A stretch of DNA of 64,000 nt from Eubacterium sp. CAG:251 (GCA_000436835.1 FR889155.1:33051-97050), one strand, 5' to 3'; positions 52,878 to 62,507 are shown, numbered from the stretch's first letter. Numbers and translations: made by a program. The notes: generated by a model not told the origin, from the letters alone.

Positions 52878-52915
52878 ACACTCTACTACGCTAAAGTGAC
52901 AGGAGATTTATTGTT

Positions 52916-54529
52916 ATGAAAAGATATTCAAAGCTTATTCCGCAGGGAACGAGAGATTTATTATTTGAGGAATGTGACGATAGAAGAAATGTTGAAGCAA
53001 TCCTTTCAGCTTTATTTAAGGAACATAAATACCGTAAGGTTATGACTCCGACTGTTGAATTTTACGATGTTTTTGCTGAAAATGACCTTGGTATTGAGGC
53101 TGAAGAAATGTATAAACTGTCTGATTCTCAAGGCAGAACAACCGTTCTTCGCCCCGATAATACAGCGCCGATTGCACGTCTTGTTGCAACCCGCCTTTCT
53201 AAAGAGGATTTTCCCGTAAGGCTTTATTATAATCAAAATGTTTATGTTCGCAATAAGAGCCTTGCCGGCAGAACTGACGAAACGGAGCAAAGCGGTATTG
53301 AGCTTATCGGCGACGGCAGTATTGATGCTGATATTGAAGTTATTTCTATGGCTTATGAGGCACTTAAGAGAAATAATGTTTCCTCATTTAAACTTGAACT
53401 TTGCCATGCAGGATTTTTTAAATCAATTCTTAATAAAATGAATATAACTTCAACTCAAAAGGCTGATATTTGCAAACTTATTGAGGGCAAAAATTATGCC
53501 GCTTTGGGTGATATGCTTGCTCAATTTGATGACAGCCGTGAGGCAGATGTTATTAAAAAGCTACCACGTCTTTTCGGCGACGTAAGTGTTATAGACGAAG
53601 CAAAGAAGCTTTATAATGATGAAAAATCAAACGAAGCACTTGACTATTTAAGAAACGTTTATGAAAAGCTTTGCGATATGGGGCTTGGCGATAATATCAC
53701 CATTGACCTCGGTCTTGTAAACAGAAGTAATTATTATACAGGCGTTATTTTTCGTGGCTATGCGGAGGGCAGCGGTCTTACCATCGTTTCAGGCGGCAGA
53801 TATGATAATCTTATAGGCGAGTTTGGGCTTGACGCTCCGGCTGTCGGCTTCGGTGTTAATGTTAATGCGCTTTGCGACGTTATGCGAGAGGAAATTAATG
53901 TTGACAGACCTATTCGCATAGCGCTGACTAAAGGCAGGCTTGAAAAATCATCAATCTCACTTTTCAAAAAAATGGGGCTTGATACAAGCGAACTTGAAAA
54001 TAAAGGCAGACGCCTTATTCTTCCTGTCGGAGATTTTGAGGCAGTGCTTTCAAAAGCGCCTGACGTTATAACTTATGTTGAACACGGCGTTTGCGATATC
54101 GGCATTGTAGGCAAGGATACTATTGTTGAACACGGAAATTCGTTTTATGAAGTTATTGACCTTAATATCGGCAAGTGCCGTTTTGCTCTTGCGTGCCCTA
54201 ATGGGACGGATTTCTTTTCGGGCCATCGCAGAAAGGTTGTTGCAAGTAAATATCCTAAGGTTGCAAAGTCATATTTTCAGTCAAAGGGTATGGATGTTGA
54301 TATTATCAAAATTGAGGGCAGTGTTGAGCTTGCTCCGCTTTTGGGACTTGCAGACGGAATTGTCGATATAGTTGAAACCGGTTCAACTCTTAAGGAAAAC
54401 GGGCTTGAGGTTGTTGATACAATTATGCCGATTTCCGCAAGGGTTATAGTCAATATGGCTTCTATGAAACTTCGTAAAAAAGAGATTGAGGAATTTTTAA
54501 ACGAATTAGAACTTGCATCTAAAGTTTGA
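52916..54529 (+). CDS. hisZG: HisZ-HisG fusion: ATP phosphoribosyltransferase with its regulatory subunit
   Basis: A 537-residue fusion of two histidine-pathway proteins. Residues 1-325 are HisZ, a class II histidyl-tRNA-synthetase-like regulatory subunit (IPQGTRDLLFEE, TVLRPDNTAPIARLVATR, YYNQNVYVRN, then SGGRYDNLIGEFG). Residues 333-537 are short-form catalytic HisG: IRIALTKGRLEKSS, GRRLILPVGDFEAVL, VCDIGIVGKDTIVEHG, and the PRPP loop ADGIVDIVETGSTLKENGL. HisG performs the first step of histidine synthesis. In most bacteria the two are separate and form a hetero-octamer. The reading frame runs through the junction with no stop or frameshift, so the fusion is real in this sequence. AGGAGATT sets the start. 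It is the first gene of the operon. Confidence 0.93.
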   Translation: MKRYSKLIPQGTRDLLFEECDDRRNVEAILSALFKEHKYRKVMTPTVEFYDVFAENDLGIEAEEMYKLSDSQGRTTVLRPDNTAPIARLVATRLSKEDFPVRLYYNQNVYVRNKSLAGRTDETEQSGIELIGDGSIDADIEVISMAYEALKRNNVSSFKLELCHAGFFKSILNKMNITSTQKADICKLIEGKNYAALGDMLAQFDDSREADVIKKLPRLFGDVSVIDEAKKLYNDEKSNEALDYLRNVYEKLCDMGLGDNITIDLGLVNRSNYYTGVIFRGYAEGSGLTIVSGGRYDNLIGEFGLDAPAVGFGVNVNALCDVMREEINVDRPIRIALTKGRLEKSSISLFKKMGLDTSELENKGRRLILPVGDFEAVLSKAPDVITYVEHGVCDIGIVGKDTIVEHGNSFYEVIDLNIGKCRFALACPNGTDFFSGHRRKVVASKYPKVAKSYFQSKGMDVDIIKIEGSVELAPLLGLADGIVDIVETGSTLKENGLEVVDTIMPISARVIVNMASMKLRKKEIEEFLNELELASKV

Positions 54530-54548
54530 TATAAATGAGGTATAAGTG

Positions 54549-55832
54549 ATGAATATTACAAAAGCAAACGGCAAAAACGAGTATGAGCTGATTAAAAACT
54601 TAAAAAAGCGTTCGGGCCAAACCGATGAAAAAATCGTTGAAGCCGTAACTACAATTATAAATTCCGTTAAAGAGCAGGGTGATGATGCGGTAAGGGAATT
54701 TACTGTCAGATTTGACGGTATGGTACCTAAAAAGACCGTTATTGAAAAGGACGAACTTAATTCTTATCTTGATGAGGTTGACGATGACTTTAAAAATGCC
54801 ATAATCAAGGCTAAAAATAATATTTACGATTTTCATTTGCGCCAGGCTCAGCAGTCTTGGCTCACCACTAAGGAAAACGGCGTTATTATGGGGCAAAGAA
54901 TACGCGGACTTCACAGAGTAGGTATTTACGTTCCGGGCGGTACTGCTGCTTATCCGTCATCTGTTTTGATGAATGCAATCCCTGCTAAAATTGCCGGAGT
55001 TAAGGAAATTATTATGGTTACCCCTCCGGGTAAAGACGGTAATCCAAATCCTGATATTATGGCTGCTGCCGCTGTTGCAGGTGTCGATAAGGTATTCCTT
55101 GTAGGCGGTGCTCAGGCTGTTGCCGCTTTAGCTTTCGGAACTGAAAAAATACCAAAGGTTGATAAAATTGTAGGCCCCGGTAATATTTTTGTTGCTACTG
55201 CAAAGAAGCTTCTTTACGGTGTTGTTGATATCGATATGATTGCAGGTCCGAGTGAAATTCTTATTGTTGCCGATAAAAGCGCTAAGCCTTCATTTCTTGC
55301 CGCTGACCTTATGAGTCAGGCAGAGCACGACGTAAGAGCGTCTGCAATTTTACTTACAACTTCAATGGAAGTAGCAAGATTAACTGCGAGAGAAATAGAC
55401 AGGCAGATTAAATTCCTTGAAAGACAGGAAATTATAGAAAAATCGCTTAACGATTACGGCGAAATTATTGTTTGCGAAAATCTTGACCAGGCTATTGATT
55501 TTGCAAATGAGCTTGCACCGGAGCATCTTGAAATGTGCGTTGAAGAACCGCTTAAATATATCGGCAGGCTTGATAATGCCGGAAGCGTATTCCTCGGCAA
55601 TTACTCTCCCGAACCGCTCGGTGACTACTTTGCAGGTCCTAATCACGTTCTTCCGACAAGCGGCACGGCAAGATTTTTCTCACCTTTGTCGGTTGACAGC
55701 TTTGTTAAGAAAAGTTCGTTTATTTATTATACCGAAAATGAACTTGAAAAGGCAAAGGACGATATAGTTAAGCTTGCAGATACAGAGGGGCTTACGGCTC
55801 ACGCTAATTCAATTAAGGTTAGATTTGAATAA
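54549..55832 (+). CDS. hisD: Histidinol dehydrogenase
   Basis: Zinc enzyme that oxidises histidinol to histidine in two NAD-dependent steps. The 427-residue product carries VPGGTAAYPSSVLMNAIPAK, VDKIVGPGNIFVATAKK, DMIAGPSEILIVAD, LMSQAEHD and the C-terminal AGPNHVLPTSGTARF. The ATG at 54549 is preferred over an adjoining GTG at 54546; GAGGT lies nine bases upstream. It follows the hisZG fusion by 19 bases. All catalytic segments are present. Confidence 0.97.
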   Translation: MNITKANGKNEYELIKNLKKRSGQTDEKIVEAVTTIINSVKEQGDDAVREFTVRFDGMVPKKTVIEKDELNSYLDEVDDDFKNAIIKAKNNIYDFHLRQAQQSWLTTKENGVIMGQRIRGLHRVGIYVPGGTAAYPSSVLMNAIPAKIAGVKEIIMVTPPGKDGNPNPDIMAAAAVAGVDKVFLVGGAQAVAALAFGTEKIPKVDKIVGPGNIFVATAKKLLYGVVDIDMIAGPSEILIVADKSAKPSFLAADLMSQAEHDVRASAILLTTSMEVARLTAREIDRQIKFLERQEIIEKSLNDYGEIIVCENLDQAIDFANELAPEHLEMCVEEPLKYIGRLDNAGSVFLGNYSPEPLGDYFAGPNHVLPTSGTARFFSPLSVDSFVKKSSFIYYTENELEKAKDDIVKLADTEGLTAHANSIKVRFE

Positions 55833-55850
55833 TATTTTAGAGGTACTTAT

Positions 55851-56429
55851 ATGAGAAAAGCTCAAATTGAAAGAAATACTAAGGAAACACAAATAAAAAT
55901 TGACCTTTGCCTTGACGGCGGAGATGTTGAGGTGTCAACAGGTATCGGATTTTTTGACCACATGCTTGTGGCTTTCGGTGTTCACGGTGGCTTCGGCTTA
56001 AAAATTAATGCAAGCGGTGATTTGCAGGTTGATACTCACCATACGGTTGAGGATACGGGCATTGCGCTCGGAAGAGCTTTTAAAGAGGCACTTGGCGATA
56101 TGAGCGGCATTGAGCGCTATGGCTCTTTTTCAATCCCTATGGATGAGGCTTTGGCTAATTGTGTGCTTGATATTTCAAACAGACCTTTTCTTGTTTTTAA
56201 CGCAAACTTTGAGCAGGAAAAATGCGGCGATTATGAAAACTGTATGACAGAGGAATTTTTCAGAGCCTTTGCAATGAATGCAGGTATCACGATTCATATT
56301 GATGTACCTTACGGTACTAATTCTCATCATAAGATTGAGGCAATATTCAAAGCTGTGGCTCACGCACTTAAAGTTGCCGTAAAGCAAAATGAAAACGGCG
56401 CAGTGCTTTCAACAAAAGGAGTTCTTTAA
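55851..56429 (+). CDS. hisB: Imidazoleglycerol-phosphate dehydratase
   Basis: Manganese enzyme of the histidine pathway, 192 residues, the single-function form without a phosphatase domain. FFDHMLVAFGVHGGF, the HHTVEDTGIALG metal-ligand motif, MDEALA and NSHHKIEAIFKAVAHAL are the standard sites. AGAGGT precedes the ATG. The histidinol phosphatase step must be served by another protein; a PHP gene at 34.6 kb is one candidate. Confidence 0.97.
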   Translation: MRKAQIERNTKETQIKIDLCLDGGDVEVSTGIGFFDHMLVAFGVHGGFGLKINASGDLQVDTHHTVEDTGIALGRAFKEALGDMSGIERYGSFSIPMDEALANCVLDISNRPFLVFNANFEQEKCGDYENCMTEEFFRAFAMNAGITIHIDVPYGTNSHHKIEAIFKAVAHALKVAVKQNENGAVLSTKGVL

Positions 56430-56430
56430 T

Positions 56431-57147
56431 ATGCTTATTTTTCCGGCAATTGATATTATCGACGGCAAACCCGTCAGGCTTTTTAAAGGCGATTTTTCAA
56501 CTGCTCATCAGGTGGCAGGCGATGCTGTTGAAACTGCATTCGGCTTTTTAAAGGCAGGGTGTAAATGGGTGCATATGGTTGACCTTGACGGCTCGCTTAA
56601 AAAAGAACCCGTCAATGCCCAAACATTTATTAATGTAGCAAAAGAAACAGGGCTTAGGGTTGAACTCGGCGGCGGAATAAGAACGATGAATGATATTGAT
56701 TTTTACATTAACAATGGAATTTCACGTATTATTTTAGGCTCTGTGGCACTTAAAAATCCCGAACTTGTAAAAGAAGCAGTCAAAGAATTTGAAAGCAAAA
56801 TCGCAGTAGGAATTGATGCAAAATCGGGATATGTCGCAACCGAGGGCTGGGTTGAAAAAAGTGACGTTTATTTTACCAACCTTGCAAAAAGAATGGAAGA
56901 TGTTGGCGTTAAAAATATAATTTTTACTGATATTTCACGTGACGGTACTCTGACGGGTCCTAATCTTGAACAGCTTGTTGAAATTAATAATGCCGTTTCC
57001 TGCGATATTACCGCATCGGGCGGAGTTACAAATATAAATGATATTCGTAAATTAAAAAGCAAAAATCTTTACGGTGCAATTTGCGGCAAAAGCATTTATG
57101 AGGGAACTCTTGATTTGAAACAGGCAGTGGAGGCATGCAATGATTGA
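56431..57147 (+). CDS. hisA: ProFAR isomerase HisA
   Basis: TIM-barrel isomerase of the histidine pathway, 238 residues. IFPAIDIIDGKPVRLFKGDF is the HisA N-terminus, with the first catalytic Asp; MVDLDGS, LGGGIRTMND, and FTDISRDGTLTGPN (second Asp) follow. The paralogue HisF would start with a VIPCLDVDxGRVVKG-like segment, so this is HisA and not HisF. The frame upstream to 56389 is a shadow of hisB. hisI overlaps its end. In most genomes hisH and hisF flank hisA; both are missing here. Confidence 0.95.
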   Translation: MLIFPAIDIIDGKPVRLFKGDFSTAHQVAGDAVETAFGFLKAGCKWVHMVDLDGSLKKEPVNAQTFINVAKETGLRVELGGGIRTMNDIDFYINNGISRIILGSVALKNPELVKEAVKEFESKIAVGIDAKSGYVATEGWVEKSDVYFTNLAKRMEDVGVKNIIFTDISRDGTLTGPNLEQLVEINNAVSCDITASGGVTNINDIRKLKSKNLYGAICGKSIYEGTLDLKQAVEACND

Positions 57148-57475
57148 TATAGAAAAATATTTTAAAAAAGGCGAGCTTATCCCTGCAATAGTTCAGGAGG
57201 AGGGCACAAACGAGGTGCTTATGCTTGCTTATATGAACCGTGAATCGATGAAAAAAACGCTTGAAACCGGATATACTTGGTTTTGGTCACGTTCAAGGCA
57301 GGAGCTTTGGAATAAGGGCGCAACTTCGGGTCATCTTCAAAAAGTTGTGTCAATCTACGGCGATTGCGATGATGATACGCTTTTAGTTAAGGTTATACAA
57401 ACGGGTGCGGCTTGCCACACGGGCAATCACTCTTGCTTTTTTAACGAAATTAAACTTGAAAATAACGGAGAATAA
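57140..57475 (+). CDS. hisI: Phosphoribosyl-AMP cyclohydrolase
   Basis: Zinc enzyme opening the purine ring of PR-AMP, 111 residues, the monofunctional form. LIPAIVQEEGTNEVLMLAYM, FWSRSRQELWNKGATSGHLQ, GDCDDDTLLVKV and the terminal AACHTGNHSCF hold the metal and substrate ligands. It overlaps hisA by eight bases and is separated from hisE by two, so the two activities that are fused as HisIE in many bacteria are separate here. Confidence 0.97.
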   Translation: MIDIEKYFKKGELIPAIVQEEGTNEVLMLAYMNRESMKKTLETGYTWFWSRSRQELWNKGATSGHLQKVVSIYGDCDDDTLLVKVIQTGAACHTGNHSCFFNEIKLENNGE

Positions 57476-57477
57476 AA

Positions 57478-57801
57478 ATGGATTATATCAGAAACGATTA
57501 TGAAACTATCCTTGAAAGAAAAGAAGCACAGCAGGAGGGTAGTTATACCTGCTATCTTTTTGAAAAAGGACTTGATAAAATACTCAAAAAAGTGGGCGAA
57601 GAGTCAACGGAAATGGTTATCGCCGCCAAAAACGGAGTAAAGGACGAAACAGTCGGAGAAATTTGCGACCTTATTTACCATACCCTTGTTATGATGGCAA
57701 ATGAGGGAATAACTCCTGACGACGTTGACGAGGAACTTAGAAAGCGTGCCGAAAAGGCAGGCAATTTGAAAAAATTTCACGTGGTAGATAAAAATTCATA
57801 A
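57478..57801 (+). CDS. hisE: Phosphoribosyl-ATP pyrophosphatase
   Basis: Hydrolyses PR-ATP to PR-AMP, the second step of histidine synthesis; 107 residues of the MazG-like all-alpha fold. ILKKVGEESTEMVIAAKN and EICDLIYHTLVMMA supply the metal-binding acidic residues. GGAG occurs upstream of the ATG at 57478. It is the last his gene; recJ starts on the last base of its stop codon and may be cotranscribed. Confidence 0.96.
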   Translation: MDYIRNDYETILERKEAQQEGSYTCYLFEKGLDKILKKVGEESTEMVIAAKNGVKDETVGEICDLIYHTLVMMANEGITPDDVDEELRKRAEKAGNLKKFHVVDKNS

Positions 57802-59822
57802 TGTCATATAAAAAATGGGTAAACGCAGAAATAGACAAGGCTAAGGCTTCTGCATTGAGTGAAAAACTGAATATTGACGCTTTTGTTGCTTTCTTGCTGG
57901 TTTCAAGAGGAATTGATGATGAGCTTGCAGCCTCGGAATTTTTGTCCGACGGGTGCAGGTTTTCTTCGCCTTATCTGTTAAAGGATATGGATAAGGCGGT
58001 AAAACGCATAAATCGTGCTCTTGACGACGGAGAAAGCATTTGTATTTACGGCGACTATGATTGCGACGGCGTTACTTCAACTGCTTTGCTTTATACTTTT
58101 TTAAGCGCTCTCGGCGGCTTTGTAAGCTACTATATCCCTAACAGAGCTACAGACGGCTACGGAATGAATTTTAAAGCTATTGATAAAATTAAGGCTGACG
58201 GTACCGATTTGATTATAACAGTTGATAACGGTATTTCGTCAATTGAAGAAGCAGAATATATTTATTCTCTCGGTATGCAGCTTATTGTTACCGACCACCA
58301 CCAAATAGGTGAAAACCTTCCACGTGCCGAGGCTGTTATTAATCCTCACAGAGAAGATAATGAAATTGAATTTCGTGATTTTGCCGGAGTAGGTGTTGCG
58401 TTTAAACTTGCGTGCGCTCTGTATGACGGCGATGTTGAGGATTTGCTTGAGGATTATGCGGATTATGTAACTATAGGTACAATCGGCGATATGGTTCCTC
58501 TTTTAAATGAAAACAGAGCAATAGTCAAATCAGGATTGAAACTTATTAATACAGATGCAAAAATCGGCATTTCTGCTCTAAAAAAGAGTACCAATTCAAA
58601 AGCAGAACATTTTTCCGCAACCGACGTGGCTTTTCAAATTTGCCCGAGAATAAATGCGGCAGGCAGAATGGATACGGCTAATCTTGCTGTTGATTTGCTT
58701 ACTTGTGAGGACAATGAAATTGCAGAATATAAAGCGGAACAGCTTAATCTTGAAAATACTCACCGCCACGAGGTTGAGGAAAAGATTGATAAGGATATTG
58801 CCGAAATTATGGCTAATGACAGGGCTTATCAAACTGACAGAGTTATAGTTGTTGCAGGGCATAATTATCATAAGGGTGTTATCGGTATTTGCGCTGCCCA
58901 CCTTGTGGAACTTTATTCTAAGCCGGCAATAGTTATCGGCATTGATGACGAGGGAAACGCAACAGGCTCGGCAAGAAGTATTGATGGTTTTAATATTTTT
59001 GAAGCGATTTCAAACTGCTCGGATATTTTAACTCATTTCGGCGGCCATCCTCTTGCTGCCGGTATGGGGCTTAATGTTAAGGATATTGCGGCATTTAGAA
59101 AAAGAATTAATGATTTTGCAAAAAATAATTATCCCGTTATGCCGATTCAGACGCTCAAAATAGACTGCAAACTTTCTCCTTATTATCTGACGCTTGATTT
59201 GGTTAATAATTTGGCTGAGTTAGAGCCTTTCGGAACGGATAATGCACAGCCTGTTTTCGGGCTTTATAATCTGACACTGACTAACGTTGCCGCTATCGGC
59301 GACGGCAAGCATTTAAAAATAGAGGCTGCTAAAAAAGGAAAAAGCGTACGTATGGTTAAATTCAGGACTACGCTTGACGAATTTCCGCATAAAATCGGCG
59401 ATACTCTCGATTTCGCCGTGAAACTTTCAAAAAGCACGTTTAAAAATAAAGATTATATTTCAGCTCAAATAGTTGATTTCAGAAAATCAGGGATTGATAT
59501 CGATAAATATTATCGGGAAAAAAATGACTACCTTCTGTTTAAACTCGGAAAGAAAAATAAAACAGAACTTTATCCTAATAGGGATATTTGCGCTGTTGTT
59601 TATAAATATTTAAAAAGCCAAAAGGGATATAAATACACATTTGACGATTTATATTTTGAGCTTGCAAATTACCTTACATACGGTCAGCTTGCTTTTGCGC
59701 TTGATGCGTTTGAGGAGGCAGGGCTGATAAAGCGTGAGGGTAATATTACTTTAAATGATGTAAAAACTAAAGCAAACCTTGAGAGAACTGATACTCTTAC
59801 GGTTTTGAAGGGAAGATTATAA
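57801..59822 (+). CDS. recJ: Single-stranded-DNA-specific exonuclease RecJ
   Basis: 5'-to-3' single-strand exonuclease of the DHH family, acting in recombination and mismatch repair. The 673-residue protein has the metal motifs CIYGDYDCDGVTSTALL, TVDNGISS, the DHH motif in TDHHQIGE, and GTIGDMVPL. The DHHA1 part has GHNYHKGVIGI and FGGHPLAAGMGL; a C-terminal OB-fold and helical tail follow. It stands between the his operon and rel. In many Firmicutes apt lies between recJ and rel; it is absent here. Confidence 0.96.
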   Translation: MSYKKWVNAEIDKAKASALSEKLNIDAFVAFLLVSRGIDDELAASEFLSDGCRFSSPYLLKDMDKAVKRINRALDDGESICIYGDYDCDGVTSTALLYTFLSALGGFVSYYIPNRATDGYGMNFKAIDKIKADGTDLIITVDNGISSIEEAEYIYSLGMQLIVTDHHQIGENLPRAEAVINPHREDNEIEFRDFAGVGVAFKLACALYDGDVEDLLEDYADYVTIGTIGDMVPLLNENRAIVKSGLKLINTDAKIGISALKKSTNSKAEHFSATDVAFQICPRINAAGRMDTANLAVDLLTCEDNEIAEYKAEQLNLENTHRHEVEEKIDKDIAEIMANDRAYQTDRVIVVAGHNYHKGVIGICAAHLVELYSKPAIVIGIDDEGNATGSARSIDGFNIFEAISNCSDILTHFGGHPLAAGMGLNVKDIAAFRKRINDFAKNNYPVMPIQTLKIDCKLSPYYLTLDLVNNLAELEPFGTDNAQPVFGLYNLTLTNVAAIGDGKHLKIEAAKKGKSVRMVKFRTTLDEFPHKIGDTLDFAVKLSKSTFKNKDYISAQIVDFRKSGIDIDKYYREKNDYLLFKLGKKNKTELYPNRDICAVVYKYLKSQKGYKYTFDDLYFELANYLTYGQLAFALDAFEEAGLIKREGNITLNDVKTKANLERTDTLTVLKGRL

Positions 59823-62051
59823 TTGGTAAACGAGGAACAAAGTGTATATACGGATGATTATGACGACGGCTTTAATAAATTTTTTGAAGATATAAAGAAA
59901 AATCCGCAATATGACAGTGAAGTGATTAAAAAAGCTTATGACCTTGCACGTGATGCTCACAAAAATCAGCGTAGGCGTTCGGGTGAGCCTTATATTATGC
60001 ATCCTGTAGCCGTTGCTGAAATTCTTTATAAGCTCGGAATGGACAATGAGTGTATTGTGGGTGCACTTTTGCACGATGTGGTTGAGGATACGCAGTATGA
60101 CCTTGAATATATCAGGAAGGAGTTCGGCGACGAGGTTGCACTTCTTGTTGACGGTGTAACTAAACTTGGTCAAATTCCGCTTTCTACAAGAGAAGAAGTA
60201 CAGGCTGAGAATATAAGAAAAATGTTTATCGCAATGAATGAGGATGTTCGTGTTATCATCATCAAGCTTTGCGACAGACTTCATAATATGCGTACTTTGC
60301 AGCATATGCCGCCTTATAAGCAAAGGGAAAAAAGTCTTGAAACGCTTGAAATTTACGCTCCTATTGCTCACCGCTTAGGTATCCGTCCTATTAAGGAAGA
60401 ACTTGAGGATTTGGCAATTTATTATCTTGACCCTATTGCATATAAGGAAATTGAAAAAAACTTATCTATGAAAAAAGAGCAGGGTGAAAAATTTCTTGCC
60501 GATATAACAAAGCAAATAAGCGATAAGATTACCCCTGTTATGAAACACGTTCAAATTACCTCACGTGTTAAATCAGTTCACGGAATTTTTCGTAAGGTTT
60601 ATATCAAGGGTAAGGATTTTGAACAGATTTTTGATATCTATGCAGTAAGAATTATTGTTGATACAATGATTGACTGCTATAATGCGCTCGGCATTGTTCA
60701 CGATATGTTTAAACCGCTTCCGGGCAGGTTTAAGGATTATATTTCAATGCCTAAGCCTAATATGTATCAGTCACTTCATACTACCGTGCTTTCAGATAAG
60801 GGCGTTCCGTTTGAAATTCAAATTCGTACCTGGGATATGCATCGCACTGCCGAATACGGTATCGCTGCTCACTGGAAATATAAGCTCGGCAGGGGAGGCA
60901 AGGATAGTATCGACTCCCGACTTGAGTGGATTCACCGTATGATTGAGCACGGTGACGAAACCGATACTCCCGAGGAACTTGTTACTACAATTAAAGGCGA
61001 TTTGTCAAGCGATGAGGTTTATGTATTTACTCCTCGTGGCGATGTTAAGGCGCTTCCTAAAGGAGCAACGGTTATTGACTTTGCTTATGCAATTCATTCC
61101 GCCGTCGGTAATAAAATGGTCGGCGCTAAGGTAAACGGCAAAATCGTTCATCTTGATTATAAGGTTAAAACGGGCGAAATTGTTGAGGTATTAACCTCTA
61201 ATGCGCAGGGCAAGGGTCCAAGCCGTGATTGGCTTAAGATTGTTACAACAGGCGAGGCAAGAAGTAAAATTCGCTCTTGGTTTAAAAAGGAAAAGCGTGA
61301 CGAAAATATTGTTCAGGGTAAGGCTGAGGTTGAGCGTGAGCTTAGGCGAAACTTTATCCGCTTTGAGGATAGTGAGGAATATATTAAATTCGTTACCCGC
61401 ATTGCGGAAAGGCAGCATTTTACAAATATAGACGATTTTTATGCCGCTGTCGGCTACGGCGGAATACAGATTTCTCGTCTTATGCCCGGTATTAAGGACG
61501 AATTTAACCGCAATTGGCGAGTACAAAAGGAAGAACCTCCTAAGCCTGCCGTTGCGACAACTAATACTCTTGATAAGCCTCGCACCTCTAAGGACAGCTC
61601 AGGTGTTGTGGTTGAGGGAATAGATAATTGCCTTATTAAAATGGCACGCTGCTGTTCTCCTATCCCCGGTGAGGAAATTGTCGGCTTTATCAATCGTGGA
61701 ACAGGGCTTACAATTCACAGAAAGGACTGTGTAAACGTACCGGATGATTTGAAAAATTGCCCTGAGCCTGAACGCTGGGTTAATGCTCATTGGGACAACA
61801 ATGTTAAAGTTGACGCTCGTTCAACAATCGACGTTTATGCTATCGACCGTGACGGAGTAGTTCTTGATATAACCGCTTGTATGGCTACGGCTCACGTTAA
61901 AATTCATTCTATCAATGCCCGTCCTATCAGCGAGGGCAATTGTTTAACTACTATGACCATTACGGTCAATTCAAAGGAACATCTTGATTCTATCGAAAAG
62001 TCCCTTCGTAAAATTGAGGGTGTTTATCATATAGAAAGGTCGGCATTTTAA
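59823..62051 (+). CDS. rel: Bifunctional (p)ppGpp synthetase/hydrolase Rel
   Basis: Long RelA-SpoT homologue, 742 residues, setting the alarmone level in the stringent response. The hydrolase HD domain is complete (HPVAVAEIL, ALLHDVVEDT near residue 82, LCDRLHNMRTL). The synthetase domain shows GRFKDYISMPKPNMYQSLHT near residue 300; RFKD is the RxKD form typical of bifunctional enzymes. EIQIRTWDMHRTAEYGIAAHW follows. Then TGS (about 390-455) and C-terminal ACT domain (about 665-742). The start is a TTG at 59823 directly after the recJ stop, with AAGGGA nine bases before; no ATG fits. Confidence 0.96.
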   Translation: MVNEEQSVYTDDYDDGFNKFFEDIKKNPQYDSEVIKKAYDLARDAHKNQRRRSGEPYIMHPVAVAEILYKLGMDNECIVGALLHDVVEDTQYDLEYIRKEFGDEVALLVDGVTKLGQIPLSTREEVQAENIRKMFIAMNEDVRVIIIKLCDRLHNMRTLQHMPPYKQREKSLETLEIYAPIAHRLGIRPIKEELEDLAIYYLDPIAYKEIEKNLSMKKEQGEKFLADITKQISDKITPVMKHVQITSRVKSVHGIFRKVYIKGKDFEQIFDIYAVRIIVDTMIDCYNALGIVHDMFKPLPGRFKDYISMPKPNMYQSLHTTVLSDKGVPFEIQIRTWDMHRTAEYGIAAHWKYKLGRGGKDSIDSRLEWIHRMIEHGDETDTPEELVTTIKGDLSSDEVYVFTPRGDVKALPKGATVIDFAYAIHSAVGNKMVGAKVNGKIVHLDYKVKTGEIVEVLTSNAQGKGPSRDWLKIVTTGEARSKIRSWFKKEKRDENIVQGKAEVERELRRNFIRFEDSEEYIKFVTRIAERQHFTNIDDFYAAVGYGGIQISRLMPGIKDEFNRNWRVQKEEPPKPAVATTNTLDKPRTSKDSSGVVVEGIDNCLIKMARCCSPIPGEEIVGFINRGTGLTIHRKDCVNVPDDLKNCPEPERWVNAHWDNNVKVDARSTIDVYAIDRDGVVLDITACMATAHVKIHSINARPISEGNCLTTMTITVNSKEHLDSIEKSLRKIEGVYHIERSAF

Positions 62052-62054
62052 TTT

Positions 62055-62507
62055 ATGAAAGCAGTAATTCAAAGAGTAAAACATTCCTCTGTCACTGTTG
62101 ACGGAAAACTAATAAGCAAAATAGATAACGGTTTTATGATTTTACTCGGCGTTATGGACGGTGACACCAAGGAGGATGCTGATAAACTTATTAAAAAAAT
62201 CCCTGTTTTGAGGATTTTTGAAGATGAAAACGGCAAAATGAATTTATCACTTCTTGATGTGTTTGGCGAAATTCTTCTTGTATCTCAGTTTACCCTTTGC
62301 GCAGATTGCTCGCACGGAAGGCGGCCGAGTTTTATAAAATCCGCACCGCCTGATGAGGCAAATTCGCTTTATGAATACGTCGCTGATGAACTTGAAAAAT
62401 CAGGTGTAAAATCCGTTAAAAAAGGAATTTTCGGCGCTGATATGAAGGTCGACTTATTAAACGACGGCCCGGTTACCATAATTTTAGACAGTAAGGAATT
62501 AAAATAA
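62055..62507 (+). CDS. dtd: D-aminoacyl-tRNA deacylase
   Basis: Removes D-amino acids and glycine wrongly attached to tRNA. The 150-residue protein starts MKAVIQRVKHSSVTVDG, has LVSQFTLCADCSHGRRPSF at the active site and ends with the Gly-cisPro-type element NDGPVTIIL. It lies three bases after rel and overlaps the next gene by one base, as in the rel-dtd pairing of many Firmicutes. Confidence 0.96.
   Translation: MKAVIQRVKHSSVTVDGKLISKIDNGFMILLGVMDGDTKEDADKLIKKIPVLRIFEDENGKMNLSLLDVFGEILLVSQFTLCADCSHGRRPSFIKSAPPDEANSLYEYVADELEKSGVKSVKKGIFGADMKVDLLNDGPVTIILDSKELK

Noticed and set aside
52802..52915. T-box leader before the his operon
   Set aside because: No conserved T-box sequence or antiterminator, and the gap is too short; leuS likewise has no leader because it starts three bases after rsfS.
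53911..54529. HisG as a truncated pseudogene
   Set aside because: The roughly 205-residue length is normal for short-form HisG that works with HisZ, and the PRPP loop is intact.
59817..60371. A 184-codon minus-strand frame opposite rel
   Set aside because: Antisense shadow of the highly conserved HD domain of Rel; no start signals.
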